DNA of 64,000 nt, taken from contig SVHU01000007.1 in NCBI GenBank assembly GCA_015055625.1, positions 36,467 through 100,466 of the forward strand. Direction: 5' to 3'. The notes beneath the pieces are model-generated. The model did no database searches. It saw nothing but the letters and a program-made list of their open reading frames with translations, and was not told the origin of the DNA. Origin of the DNA: Clostridiales bacterium. GTDB taxonomy: Bacteria; Bacillota; Clostridia; Christensenellales; Pumilibacteraceae. Below, piece by piece: positions 37,101 to 44,456 of the stretch. A program made the translations under genes and the position numbers. The number at the start of each line of letters is the position of its first letter. Position 1 is the first letter of the stretch.

Positions 37101-38813
37101 CGCAAGCGCGTGCGTTTTTGTATCGTAAGTAAACGTTTTATCCGTAAGAGTAATTCCCATTATAGTGGCTTTATTGATTGTAAGCGTTGCCGTCATATTT
37201 TGGGGATTTTCATAGTTGCCTGTCGTGTCGGTAAAGGTAGCCGTAACGGTATATGTATCTACATTTGTTTTATCGTTACCCGTATAAGAAACGGAAAGTC
37301 CGCTTGGAACGTTTTGAGCTTCGATAGAGTAAGCGTTGCCGTTGTAGGTTACGATTTTATCTGCGAACACAACGCCATCCATATTATAGGTTGCTTTGTT
37401 AATCGTAAGCGTTGCCGTTTTATTTGCAGGGTTTTCATAATTACCCGTTGTATCGGTAAACTTCGCAATTACGGTATAAACATCCGCGTTCGTTTTGTCG
37501 TTGTTCTCATACGAAACGGTTACACCGTTGGGAAGAGTTCCCGTGATGGCGAGCGAGTGTACATTGCCATCATAAGTTACCGTATCCCCTACAAAAGAAA
37601 TTCCACTCATATCATAAGTAGCCTTATTGATGGTGAGCGTTGCCGTTTTGTTTTCAATTGCATTATAATTTGTGCTGTCGCCCGTAAAAATAGCGGTTAT
37701 TGTGTATTCGTCGGCATTTATCTTATTGTTATTTTCGTAAGAAACGCTAACGCCGTTGGGCATACCCGTTGCAAAGATAGAATGGCTTTCACCGTTATAG
37801 GTCACCGTTTTATCCGCAAACACAACCGCGCTCATATCATAAGTTGCCTTTACGATATTGAAAAAATAGGAAAGGTCGGTTGCTGTTTCGTCGTTCCATT
37901 GATAATTATTTTTATCTTTTAAGGAAACCGTTACGGTGTAATTCCCCGCATTGGTTTGTTTATTTCCACTAATCGTATAAAGGCTATTTTCTGCAAGCTG
38001 ATACGTTTGTTCGTTGCCGTTATACACAAGCGAAGTGGAATCTTGGGCAGGTTTAGATACGCTTGCTTTATTGATAGTAAGCGTTGCTGTTTTGTCCGCG
38101 ATAGGCTCGTAGTTTGCGCTATCGCCCGTGAACGTTGCCGTTATCGTATATTCGTCGGCGTTGGTTTGATTATTGCCCGTGTATTCAACGGTCACCCCGT
38201 TGGGCAAATTCGTTGCCGTGATAGAATGACTTTCGCCGTTATAGGTCACGGCTTTGTCCGCAAAGACAACGCCACTCATATCATAAGCAGCCTTATTGAT
38301 AGTAAGCGTTGCCGTCAACTGTAAATCTTCGTGATTTTCTTGGATTATGGTTGCCGTAACGGTATATTCGCCCGCGTTAGTATATGTATTTGCCTTGTCA
38401 TAGGTAACGCTCGCACCGTTGGGAAGATTGCTAACGGCGAGCGTTTTTTCCGTGCCGTCATAGGTCGTTTCCATGTCTTCAAAGGTTACGTCATTGATGG
38501 TATTAAGGCTAAACTTTGCATAAACGGACATATCGCTTGACAGGGGTGCGTCCAATAGGGAATTTGCAGTAAATGGTTTTTCCCATACGTCTTTATCCCA
38601 AAACCAACCATCGAAAGAATGATTTTCTTTCGTAGGGTTTTCAGGCAACTGTATAACTTCGTCACCACTCGTATCTATCGTTGCATAAATTTCATTATCA
38701 ACAACAAAATTAAGTTTGAACTTAATATCCTTTTCTCCACAAGCAGAAAGCCCCAATACGCACATAAGCATAGCGGTAAGAGAGAGAATAAGAGTTAAAA
38801 ATCTTTTCTTCAT
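34161..38813 (-). CDS. Giant MBG/InlB-repeat surface lipoprotein
   Basis: Signal peptide with lipobox GLSAC; lipidated Cys at residue 25. Next is an InlB-type repeat (30-105, with FDGWFWDKD), then eleven MBG-type beta domains of about 75 residues (roughly 107-930). Each opens near VTYDG or VTYNG, has LPNGV or a close variant in the middle and ends near LTINKATYDMS. An Ig-like unit and three InlB/Listeria-Bacteroides-type repeats (about 1005-1220, with FNGW and FEGWYLD) follow. A GLUG-like beta-helical part with repeated GGI and NCY motifs comes next, and the end is WYLQDGQYPKLRFE. Such proteins are cell-surface adhesins or glycan-binding fibres. It is the main cargo of the island next to the integrase. 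GGAGG precedes the ATG. Confidence 0.9.
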   Translation of the reverse strand: MKKRFLTLILSLTAMLMCVLGLSACGEKDIKFKLNFVVDNEIYATIDTSGDEVIQLPENPTKENHSFDGWFWDKDVWEKPFTANSLLDAPLSSDMSVYAKFSLNTINDVTFEDMETTYDGTEKTLAVSNLPNGASVTYDKANTYTNAGEYTVTATIIQENHEDLQLTATLTINKAAYDMSGVVFADKAVTYNGESHSITATNLPNGVTVEYTGNNQTNADEYTITATFTGDSANYEPIADKTATLTINKASVSKPAQDSTSLVYNGNEQTYQLAENSLYTISGNKQTNAGNYTVTVSLKDKNNYQWNDETATDLSYFFNIVKATYDMSAVVFADKTVTYNGESHSIFATGMPNGVSVSYENNNKINADEYTITAIFTGDSTNYNAIENKTATLTINKATYDMSGISFVGDTVTYDGNVHSLAITGTLPNGVTVSYENNDKTNADVYTVIAKFTDTTGNYENPANKTATLTINKATYNMDGVVFADKIVTYNGNAYSIEAQNVPSGLSVSYTGNDKTNVDTYTVTATFTDTTGNYENPQNMTATLTINKATIMGITLTDKTFTYDTKTHALAIDGNLPACVKVTYTNNDKVNANTYTATASFADTSGNYIVPNDMSAKLIINKATVSGITFDNKTFTYNGTKRSLEISGTLPEEVTVSYVNNGKINANTYNVTATFTCETENYVVPEDMTAVLTIKKAVYDMSNITFENKTVTYDGKVHSLAVSDNLPDGVTVTYENNDKISANQYIVTAIFTGDSINYYAIDDMQAMLTINKATYDMSKAQFVGGRFTYDGTPKSIYVTGNLPDGVIVNYTNNGKINANTYNVTATFTGDTQNYNKLPDWTASLIIDKATYDMSGVSFKNQTFTYDTTAKNALVTGTLPNGVEVSYVGNGKTDVGTYNVTAKFNGDSNNYHLIEDMTATIKINQAVPYIKEVSCNQALNVYSTVELIADTEVAGTIALDNGQTLTLGYKTYSWTFVPEDTHNYTNATGTVGLTVCALVSYYNDSVLFSSQNIVLNNSATVPTGTPLRKDSNGYRYTFSHWSIEENGVEYNFNNAITSDLNLYAVYDSEEIVYAINYYATKGVEHDNITTYTVSTEFTLLNLEKEHYMFNGWTDKNGNKITEIDKGTFGTIDLYAMWTPIPYTITYSLGYRGAKSNAIATAYTIEDNINFINASYDEYHIFEGWYLDQAFTEEKSSISVGESGDITLYAKWSFTGTYISTAQEFQNIAYNMAGAYELKNDIAINFTLGDSTNPFTGYFMGNDYTITANDCIFSTNNGNISYVKTNKLLSDVNNKNIYYCQAVGIAKVNNGNIEYCLSTGFTEYFIEGNSFNGFPLNWYIGGIVAYNTGTINACAVNIECQDVYSNSYYNLNVFVGMICGYSNNEIKNCYYKGNVDISITCGDVDGRYNGYLGGICGWGEGSVSITNCYLGGNIVVDWPNLYIGGDVAGSFLCSDITAEICNSFIASTSLVSVSYDSFYDYERYNSIKIFNGYGLQDDKNCFANQDLDMKEGTSCNIINFTSLTWIRNNLGWDESIWYLQDGQYPKLRFELE

Positions 38814-38857
38814 ATGAAACCTCCAATAATAAATGAATTTTTTGTTTATATTTTTGG

Positions 38858-38885
38858 CATAGATTATTCTAATCCGTGTAGAAAA
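38858..38885. repeat. 28-bp two-arm motif, copy A
   Basis: CATAGATTA, 10 bases, TGTAGAAAA. Copy B at 38994-39021 has identical arms and spacing but a different 10-base centre. It lies 45 bases upstream of the surface lipoprotein start. Confidence 0.7.
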
Positions 38886-38993
38886 TTTATAAAAAGTTCA
38901 TAGGATTTTTATCGAAAGTAATTTTTGCTCTCAATTTTTGCTTCCAAATATAAATATAGTTGACTTTTTCGTTAAGAAGGTTTAAAATAATTA

Positions 38994-39021
38994 CATAGAT
39001 TAGAATATTCTATGTAGAAAA
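38994..39021. repeat. 28-bp two-arm motif, copy B
   Basis: Same arms and spacing as copy A, 136 bp away. Its right arm runs into the integrase terminator. Confidence 0.7.
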
Positions 39022-39047
39022 CGGCGAGAGAGTATCTCGCCGTTTTC
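39017..39047 (-). terminator. Terminator of the integrase gene
   Basis: Perfect 13-bp stem GAAAACGGCGAGA (39017-39029) / TCTCGCCGTTTTC (39035-39047), just past the integrase stop at 39063 on the minus strand. Confidence 0.85.
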
Positions 39048-39062
39048 TTGTTTTTAGCGCGT

Positions 39063-39974
39063 TTATAATAGGAGTTTTCCAAGCCTATTCATCATTTCCG
39101 TTTTGTGTTCAAGCATAGAGTGGGCGTAGCGTTTTAACGTTATCGTTGGGTTTTTATGTCCTAAAATTTCCGATAGCGTTTTAATATCCATTCCGCACTC
39201 TAAAGCGCGCGTTGCAAACGTATGACGAAGAGAGTGAAAGCCTTTATGCGGTAATTTCAAACGTTTTAATAATAGTTCAAAACTCTTTTGATAAGAGCGA
39301 ACCTGCGCACCGTGTACGCGTTTACCACAAACAACGTAGTTTCCGCTTGACGATTTCTTATACTCTCTTAATCGTGAAAGCAGTTGCTTGGGTAAAGGAA
39401 TAACACGCTCTGAAAAGTCCGTTTTCGGCGTGTCGATTACCTTAACGTATTCGCCGTTTTCCCAACTGTCGTGACAAGATTTAGAAACGGATATAATACC
39501 TTTTTGTAAATCAATGTCATCCCAAGTAAGGGAAAGAAGTTCGCCAATACGCAAGCCCGTGTAAAGACAAAGTACCACGCCGAACAATTTATTTTTCTTC
39601 TTTTCAAAGATATATTGCTCGATTTTTCGTTGTTCTTCTTTAGAAAAACAATCTACTTGTTTTTCACGCTGTTTAGGGCGAACGATGCCCATCGTAAACT
39701 CTTTGTCAGTTACGCCAAGCAAAACTGCGCGCCTAAGTGATGATTTTAGCACGGATATAATGCCGTTTACAGTGTTTGCGGATAAGCCTTTTTCCGATAA
39801 ATCCACGGTAAAACGTTGCAAAACGGTTGCCGTTAAATCGTTAAGTTCAAACTCTCCGAGCGCGGGGAGTATATGTAGTTCTATTTGCCTTTGATACTTT
39901 TTGTACGTTCTTATTTTCGTAGTGGGCTTAACGTACAAAGCAAGCCACTCGTTTAACCAGTTTTTATATTTCAA
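39063..39974 (-). CDS. Tyrosine site-specific integrase
   Basis: Phage/ICE-type tyrosine recombinase of 303 residues. An N-terminal SAM-like DNA-binding domain (about 1-85) precedes the catalytic domain. The catalytic set is complete: R142 (TGLRIGE), K184, H237 and R240 (HSLRHTFA), H263 (LGHKNP) and the nucleophile Y273 (KRYAHS). The start is a TTG, supported by AGGAGG eight bases upstream. It sits next to the 3' end of tRNA-Leu, the usual place for an integrase of an element inserted in a tRNA gene. No excisionase, replication or conjugation gene is visible, so the element is small or reduced. It could also act on the paired motifs at 38858-39021. Confidence 0.93.
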   Translation of the reverse strand: MKYKNWLNEWLALYVKPTTKIRTYKKYQRQIELHILPALGEFELNDLTATVLQRFTVDLSEKGLSANTVNGIISVLKSSLRRAVLLGVTDKEFTMGIVRPKQREKQVDCFSKEEQRKIEQYIFEKKKNKLFGVVLCLYTGLRIGELLSLTWDDIDLQKGIISVSKSCHDSWENGEYVKVIDTPKTDFSERVIPLPKQLLSRLREYKKSSSGNYVVCGKRVHGAQVRSYQKSFELLLKRLKLPHKGFHSLRHTFATRALECGMDIKTLSEILGHKNPTITLKRYAHSMLEHKTEMMNRLGKLLL

Positions 39975-40004
39975 TAATTTTACCTCCTATAATGCATAAT
40001 TAAA

Positions 40005-40039
40005 AGCACACTTTTTCGCTTGGCAAAGCATAGTGTGCT
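40005..40039. repeat. Inverted repeat upstream of the integrase
   Basis: Arms AGCACACT (40005-40012) and AGTGTGCT (40032-40039) flank 19 bases. It lies in the leader or promoter region of the integrase and could be an operator or a hairpin. Confidence 0.5.
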
Positions 40040-40082
40040 ATACTTTTTATTAAAATCAATACGTTAGACGGCTAAAATGAAA

Positions 40083-40110
40083 AACGGCAGGAATATAAAT
40101 TCCTACCGTT
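40083..40110 (-). terminator. Terminator of tRNA-Leu or island end hairpin
   Basis: A 12-bp stem with one mismatch (40083-40094 / 40099-40110), followed on the minus strand by TTTTTCATTTT. Confidence 0.5.
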
Positions 40111-40133
40111 ATTATGATTAAAGAGTAAAAGTA

Positions 40134-40175
40134 AATCCGAACCATTCTACTTTATACAAGTATTTGGTTCGGATT
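40134..40175. repeat. 11-bp inverted repeat next to tRNA-Leu
   Basis: AATCCGAACCA (40134-40144) and TGGTTCGGATT (40165-40175) are perfect inverted arms with a 20-base loop. The left arm recurs at 33844-33853. It may be part of the right attachment site, or an alternative tRNA terminator. Confidence 0.5.
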
Positions 40176-40184
40176 ATACTGATT

Positions 40185-40270
40185 TGGTGCGGTTGACAGG
40201 ACTTGAACCTGCACGGTGCAATACCACAAGATCCTTAGTCTTGAGCGTCTGCCAGTTCCGCCACAACCGC
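40185..40270 (-). tRNA. tRNA-Leu, anticodon AAG
   Basis: On the minus strand the acceptor arm GCGGTTG pairs with CAACCGC, followed by ACCA, so the CCA end is encoded. The anticodon stem CAAGA/TCTTG encloses the loop CTAAGGA, giving anticodon AAG. The long variable arm is typical of class II tRNAs such as Leu, and the T-arm loop is TTCAAGT. A34 is expected to be changed to inosine by TadA. The 3' end faces the integrase and is the probable integration site. Confidence 0.95.
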
Positions 40271-40303
40271 ATAAAGCAATATGTTTCTCACATTTGCCAA
40301 GCT

Positions 40304-40332
40304 ATTATACCACAGAGATTGCTAAAAATCAA
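40304..40332 (-). promoter_or_regulatory. Promoter of tRNA-Leu
   Basis: On the minus strand TTGATT (40332-40327), 17 bp, TATAAT (40309-40304) with an extended -10 TGG. Confidence 0.7.
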
Positions 40333-40456
40333 GGATTTTAAGGGTGAAAAATCAAGAAATTTAAAATTTTTTTATAGCGCCAGGTTTTAGAGATTAAAAA
40401 ACAAACTATTGTTATAATTTTATTCGTTTTTTTACTAGCATTTGTGTGTTTTAGTG

Positions 40457-40465
40457 TGATATAAT
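40457..40465 (+). promoter_or_regulatory. Extended -10 promoter of the first GH29 gene
   Basis: TGA-TATAAT (40457-40465) with no good -35 box; GGGAGG follows before the ATG at 40504. Confidence 0.45.
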
Positions 40466-40503
40466 AAAAGACAGATTGAGAAAATCGGTTTTGGGAGGCT
40501 AAA

Positions 40504-41733
40504 ATGATAGTAGAACAACGTATTAAGAACTTTGAAAAGCTTGGACTTGGTATGTTTGTGCATTTTGGAATGTATAGCTTGTTTGGTAAGGGCGAATGGC
40601 ATAAGCACAGCAACAACGTACCCGACGAGGAGTATTTTCCACGTTTTAAGGAGTTTTGCCCCGAAAAAGACTGGGCGGAAAAACTAGTGCAAACGGCAAA
40701 GAAGGGCGGATGTAAGTATATTACTATCACTACTCGTCATCACGACGGTTTTTCGTTATACGACACGAAAGAGCTCAATGATTTTAACAGTGTAACTTCG
40801 TGTGGCAGAGATATTATAAGAGAGTTTGTCGACGAGTGCAACAAAGCGGGAATTGTACCGTTTTTCTACCATACGTTACTTGATTGGCACGAAGAAAGCT
40901 ACAAAACCGACTTTAAGAAATATCTCGTTTATCTTAGAAGAAGTATAGAAATTCTATGTACTAATTACGGCAAAATCGGTGGACTTTGGTTTGACGGAAT
41001 GTGGGATAAATGGGATGAAGATTGGGAAGAAGACGAGCTTTACGGCACTATAAGAAAGCATCAGCCCGACGCTATGATCATTAACAATACCGGACTTTCC
41101 TTGCGCGGAAAAACGGGGCACAAAGAGATTGATTGTACCACGTTTGAAAGAGGACGGGTAAACAATATTGATATCAAAGAAAAGTATCTTGCTTGTGAGT
41201 GTTGCGAAATTTTTGGTTTGCATTGGGGATATGCTAAAAATGACTTTGCTTACAAGGGCGTAAAGGACGTTATAGAAGAGTTTGTTCAGGCTAGAAAGTA
41301 TAACGCTAACTATTTGCTTAACGTCGGACCGCTTCCGTCAGGATATCTTCGTCCGCTGGATAAGGCGATGTACGAAACGTTTGGCGAGTGGGTGGAGATT
41401 TATAAGGACGCACTTTATAACGTTGAAACCACTTCTGATTTTACCATTAAGGGCGACGAAAGAGATTTTGTGCTAAAAGGTGAAGACGGAGCGTATTATA
41501 TGTTTTGCCACGGTCTTACAAAGCGCGGTAGCGTAAACGAAACTCTTGAAAATGGAGGAAGAGTAGACAACGTTATAATTACAGATAAAAAGATTAAAGA
41601 AATGATTTGGCTGGATAACAGCAAAGACGTAGCTTTTTCAAAGACGGATAACGGGTATATTGCAACGGTAGGTTTGCAATCATACGGCGAGGCGTATGTT
41701 GTAAGAGTTGCTAAGATTGTAATAGAAAACTAA
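40504..41733 (+). CDS. GH29 alpha-L-fucosidase, cytoplasmic (copy 1)
   Basis: Retaining alpha-L-fucosidase fold, a (beta/alpha)8-like barrel with a small C-terminal beta domain. The N-terminal motif LGMFVHFGMYS (residues 14-24), TTRHHDGFSLY (76-86), and the nucleophile region GGLWFDGMWDKW with D164 are typical of the family. CTTFERGRVN and YLLNVGPLPSG are further family motifs. No signal peptide; 409 residues. It would release fucose from imported oligosaccharides such as mucin or milk glycans. GGGAGG lies just upstream. A second GH29 gene follows at 43230. Confidence 0.9.
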   Translation: MIVEQRIKNFEKLGLGMFVHFGMYSLFGKGEWHKHSNNVPDEEYFPRFKEFCPEKDWAEKLVQTAKKGGCKYITITTRHHDGFSLYDTKELNDFNSVTSCGRDIIREFVDECNKAGIVPFFYHTLLDWHEESYKTDFKKYLVYLRRSIEILCTNYGKIGGLWFDGMWDKWDEDWEEDELYGTIRKHQPDAMIINNTGLSLRGKTGHKEIDCTTFERGRVNNIDIKEKYLACECCEIFGLHWGYAKNDFAYKGVKDVIEEFVQARKYNANYLLNVGPLPSGYLRPLDKAMYETFGEWVEIYKDALYNVETTSDFTIKGDERDFVLKGEDGAYYMFCHGLTKRGSVNETLENGGRVDNVIITDKKIKEMIWLDNSKDVAFSKTDNGYIATVGLQSYGEAYVVRVAKIVIEN

Positions 41734-41761
41734 ATACGTATAGTGGATTTTGTGTAAAATT

Positions 41762-41820
41762 ACCGTAATTGCTTGTTTTTTATAAAGATAAGGAGTTGCG
41801 GTTGTTTTTTTGTAAAAAAT
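41762..41820 (+). terminator. Possible terminator after the first GH29 gene
   Basis: A short stem ACCGTAA (41762-41768) / TTGCGGT (41806-41812, one G-U pair) with T7 soon after; the loop is long. The rest of 41734-41988 is A/T-rich with no gene. Confidence 0.4.
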
Positions 41821-41910
41821 ACAAATTTGTAGTGAATGAGGTATAGAATATTAAAAAAAGATTAAAAATTATTAAAGTTAAAAAAAATACTAAAAAATGA
41901 TTGTAATACA

Positions 41911-41940
41911 TTAAATAAAAGTGGTATAATTATTTTATGA
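41911..41940 (+). promoter_or_regulatory. Promoter of the DUF2974 gene
   Basis: TTGTAA (41911-41916), 18 bp, TATAAT (41935-41940) with an extended -10 TGG. AAGGAG lies 13 bases before the ATG, longer than usual. Confidence 0.6.
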
Positions 41941-41988
41941 TTATATAAATCACCTATTTATTTTTACACAAGGAGAAATCGCATAACA

Positions 41989-43104
41989 ATGGCTAATTAC
42001 TTTGATTATCTTTCATGGCGTGGAGATCTTTCGTTTGATAGCGATCCAATCAACGAGATTGACATAACCGCGTTTGCGCTATTGGTCTATCTTGACTATA
42101 ACGATATTGTTGGCGAAGATGAAGAAATTACTCTGGCACAAGCTGCGGAGCGCTTTATACTTTTGGGCAAAAAGATAGAGCCTTTAGGTCTTATTCTTTC
42201 GGCGGATTTTGTAAGACTTTTCAATAGGTTTGCGCACTCTACGCGCTTTGGAAAAGTCAAAATTAAAAATTACGTAGCAGATATTGACTATGAGGAAGAT
42301 GGTCAGTTTTCCGCCGTGGTTTTCGAAACAGAAAAAAGCCGTATAATAAGTTTTAGCGGAACGGACGATAGCATTGTTGGATGGAAAGAAAGTCTTAGTT
42401 TGATGGTTGAGGACGTTATTCCCTCACAAAAAAGAGCAATAGAGTACGTAAAAAACAACGTAAAGCCGGATAAAGTTAATTACATTACAGGTCATTCTAA
42501 GGGCGGTAATCTTGCCATGTATTCGTATATGCATTCTGACAAGGATATCAAGGCGCTAATTAAACACGTTTACAGCTTGGACGGTCCTGGAATAATGTAT
42601 GAGGAGTGGGATAAGGCGGAGTGTAAGTGCATAACCGAAATAATGGGGCAAGACGCCATTGTTGGAAGACTTTTCAGACATTTTGGTAAAACAAAGGTCG
42701 TTAACAGCATTGCAAAAGGCGTAAACCAGCACGATCCGTTTACCTGGCAGATAATGGGTAAGCACTTTGTAACAGCCAGACAAACCGAGCAAAGTAGAGA
42801 AATTCAACAAGCGTGTGATGAAATTTTAACTTCGCTTTCAAAAGAACAACGCCGTGATTTTATAAGAGTGTTTAACGAAATATTGCAGATGTCTAACATA
42901 AAAACTCTTACCGACGTTGAAAAACAAAAGGGAAAAGTGCTTAGAAATTATCTTTCGATAAAGTCGCCCGATAGAAAGATTGTTTATGGATTTTTGAAGA
43001 AATTCTTTACCGTCAAGGCTATAAAAAATGCGTTTTGGTCAGGGGTAAAAGAGAATCAGAAAAAAATGAGCGCAAATAAAAACACAGAAAACAAAAAACG
43101 CTAA
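41989..43104 (+). CDS. DUF2974 (Mbeg1-like) alpha/beta-hydrolase
   Basis: Lipase-class-3-like alpha/beta-hydrolase. The family N-terminus YFDYLSWRGDLSF (residues 4-16) and IDITAFALLVYLDY are present. The strand VVFETEKSRIISFSGTDDS lies before the nucleophile elbow ITGHSKGGNLAMY, with Ser in GHSKGG. An Asp in SLDGPG is a candidate triad member. No signal peptide, so the substrate is likely intracellular. It lies between two fucosidase genes but has its own promoter and terminator, so there is no firm link to sugar use. Confidence 0.88.
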   Translation: MANYFDYLSWRGDLSFDSDPINEIDITAFALLVYLDYNDIVGEDEEITLAQAAERFILLGKKIEPLGLILSADFVRLFNRFAHSTRFGKVKIKNYVADIDYEEDGQFSAVVFETEKSRIISFSGTDDSIVGWKESLSLMVEDVIPSQKRAIEYVKNNVKPDKVNYITGHSKGGNLAMYSYMHSDKDIKALIKHVYSLDGPGIMYEEWDKAECKCITEIMGQDAIVGRLFRHFGKTKVVNSIAKGVNQHDPFTWQIMGKHFVTARQTEQSREIQQACDEILTSLSKEQRRDFIRVFNEILQMSNIKTLTDVEKQKGKVLRNYLSIKSPDRKIVYGFLKKFFTVKAIKNAFWSGVKENQKKMSANKNTENKKR

Positions 43105-43111
43105 TAAGGAC

Positions 43112-43152
43112 AAAATTGCTTTTTTTCCGTTTGGGAATTAAGCAATTTTTTC
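43112..43152 (+). terminator. Terminator after the DUF2974 gene
   Basis: Perfect 10-bp stem AAAATTGCTT (43112-43121) / AAGCAATTTT (43140-43149) with a T-rich tail. Confidence 0.75.
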
Positions 43153-43165
43153 TTTTAAAAAATTA

Positions 43166-43194
43166 TTGAAAAGCATGCGTACGTGTGGTATAAT
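43166..43194 (+). promoter_or_regulatory. Promoter of the GH29-GH35 operon
   Basis: TTGAAA (43166-43171), 17 bp, TATAAT (43189-43194) with an extended -10 TGG. Confidence 0.8.
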
Positions 43195-43229
43195 TTTATT
43201 ATAAAATAGTATGTTTATTTGGAGGGATT

Positions 43230-44438
43230 ATGATAAAAAAAGAACAACTTGAGTTTTTAGACTGGGAGTTTGGTGTGTTTTTTCATTTTGGAATCAGAAC
43301 GTTTAATGAAGGACATAAGGATTGGGATATGAAGGATATGGAGCTTTCCTCGTTTAATCCAACATCTTTAGACTGTGAGGATTGGATTAAAACCGCAAGT
43401 GATGCTGGCGCAAAATATGCTGTTTTGGTGTGTAAGCATCACGACGGTTTTGCTAATTGGCCGTCGGCATATACGGATTACTCTGTAAAAAATACGCCAT
43501 GGAAAAATGGCAATGGCGACGTTGTTCTTGATTTTGTAAATGCTTGTAGAAAGTATGATTTTAAGATCGGTTTGTATTATTCTCCCGCGCAGTTTGGTTC
43601 AAACAAAATGAACGGCAAGGAGTATGACGATTATTTTATTAATCAAATATCAGAACTTTTAGGAAATTACGGTAAGATAGATTATTTGTGGTTTGACGGT
43701 TGCGGAAGCGAAGACCACGAGTACGACACAAAACGTATCGTTGCTAAAATTCGCGAGCTTCAGCCTCAAATTTTAATTTTTAATATGTGGGACCCCGATA
43801 CAAGGTGGATAGGCAACGAATCGGGACTTGCGCCAATATGTAATAAGTCTGTTGTGTCTGATCTTGACTTTTCCGTACAAACGGAAGAAAAGGAAGAAAT
43901 AGGCGAGTCTAAGTTTTTGCCGGGCGAATGTGATTGTAGAATGAGGCTTGTAAATTGGTTTTATAGCGATAGCGACGAAGACACGGTAAAGAGCGTGGAC
44001 GAACTTATGGGGCTTTATATGTATTCGGTAGGTCGTGGCGCTAATTTATTGCTTAATATTGGTCCTGATAGAAGCGGGCTTTTGCCTCAAAAAGACAAGG
44101 ACGTATTGCTCCAATTCGGTCAAAAAGTAAAAGACACGTTTGCAAATTTACTGGAAGCGGATAGCGAGCAAGTAGGCAATATAACCACGCTAAAATTTGA
44201 TTTACAAATGGTAAATATTGTTGTTATAGAAGAAGAAATCGACGAAACTGAGATAGAGAGTTTTGAGATAAAAGTTTATCCGTATTCGTACGGAAAGCCC
44301 ATAACGGTATATAAGGGCGAAACAATCGGACATAAAGCTATTTGTCAGTTTCCGTCGGTCAGAACCAATAAAATAGAAATAGCGTGCGATAAAGATAAGA
44401 AGATAAATGCAAAAATCAAATACGTTCCAATTTATTAA
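43230..44438 (+). CDS. GH29 alpha-L-fucosidase, cytoplasmic (copy 2)
   Basis: Second alpha-L-fucosidase, clearly diverged from the first. Motifs are FGVFFHFGIRTF (residues 14-25), VCKHHDGFANW (67-77), IGLYYSPAQFG and the nucleophile segment DYLWFDGCGSED with D156; YSVGRGANLLLNIGP is also typical. 402 residues, no signal peptide. GGAGG precedes the ATG. It is followed 18 bases later by the GH35 gene, so fucose and galactose removal would be co-expressed, as expected for fucosylated galactosides such as H-antigen or milk oligosaccharides. Confidence 0.9.
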   Translation: MIKKEQLEFLDWEFGVFFHFGIRTFNEGHKDWDMKDMELSSFNPTSLDCEDWIKTASDAGAKYAVLVCKHHDGFANWPSAYTDYSVKNTPWKNGNGDVVLDFVNACRKYDFKIGLYYSPAQFGSNKMNGKEYDDYFINQISELLGNYGKIDYLWFDGCGSEDHEYDTKRIVAKIRELQPQILIFNMWDPDTRWIGNESGLAPICNKSVVSDLDFSVQTEEKEEIGESKFLPGECDCRMRLVNWFYSDSDEDTVKSVDELMGLYMYSVGRGANLLLNIGPDRSGLLPQKDKDVLLQFGQKVKDTFANLLEADSEQVGNITTLKFDLQMVNIVVIEEEIDETEIESFEIKVYPYSYGKPITVYKGETIGHKAICQFPSVRTNKIEIACDKDKKINAKIKYVPIY

Positions 44439-44456
44439 AAGAAAGGATGTGCAGAA

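Noticed and set aside
36231..37922. 563-codon open frame opposite the MBG repeats
   Set aside because: The repetitive codon pattern of the surface gene generates a repetitive antisense frame, with no start context or domain.
40184..40390. 68-codon open frame overlapping the tRNA gene
   Set aside because: Covered by tRNA-Leu and its promoter on the other strand.
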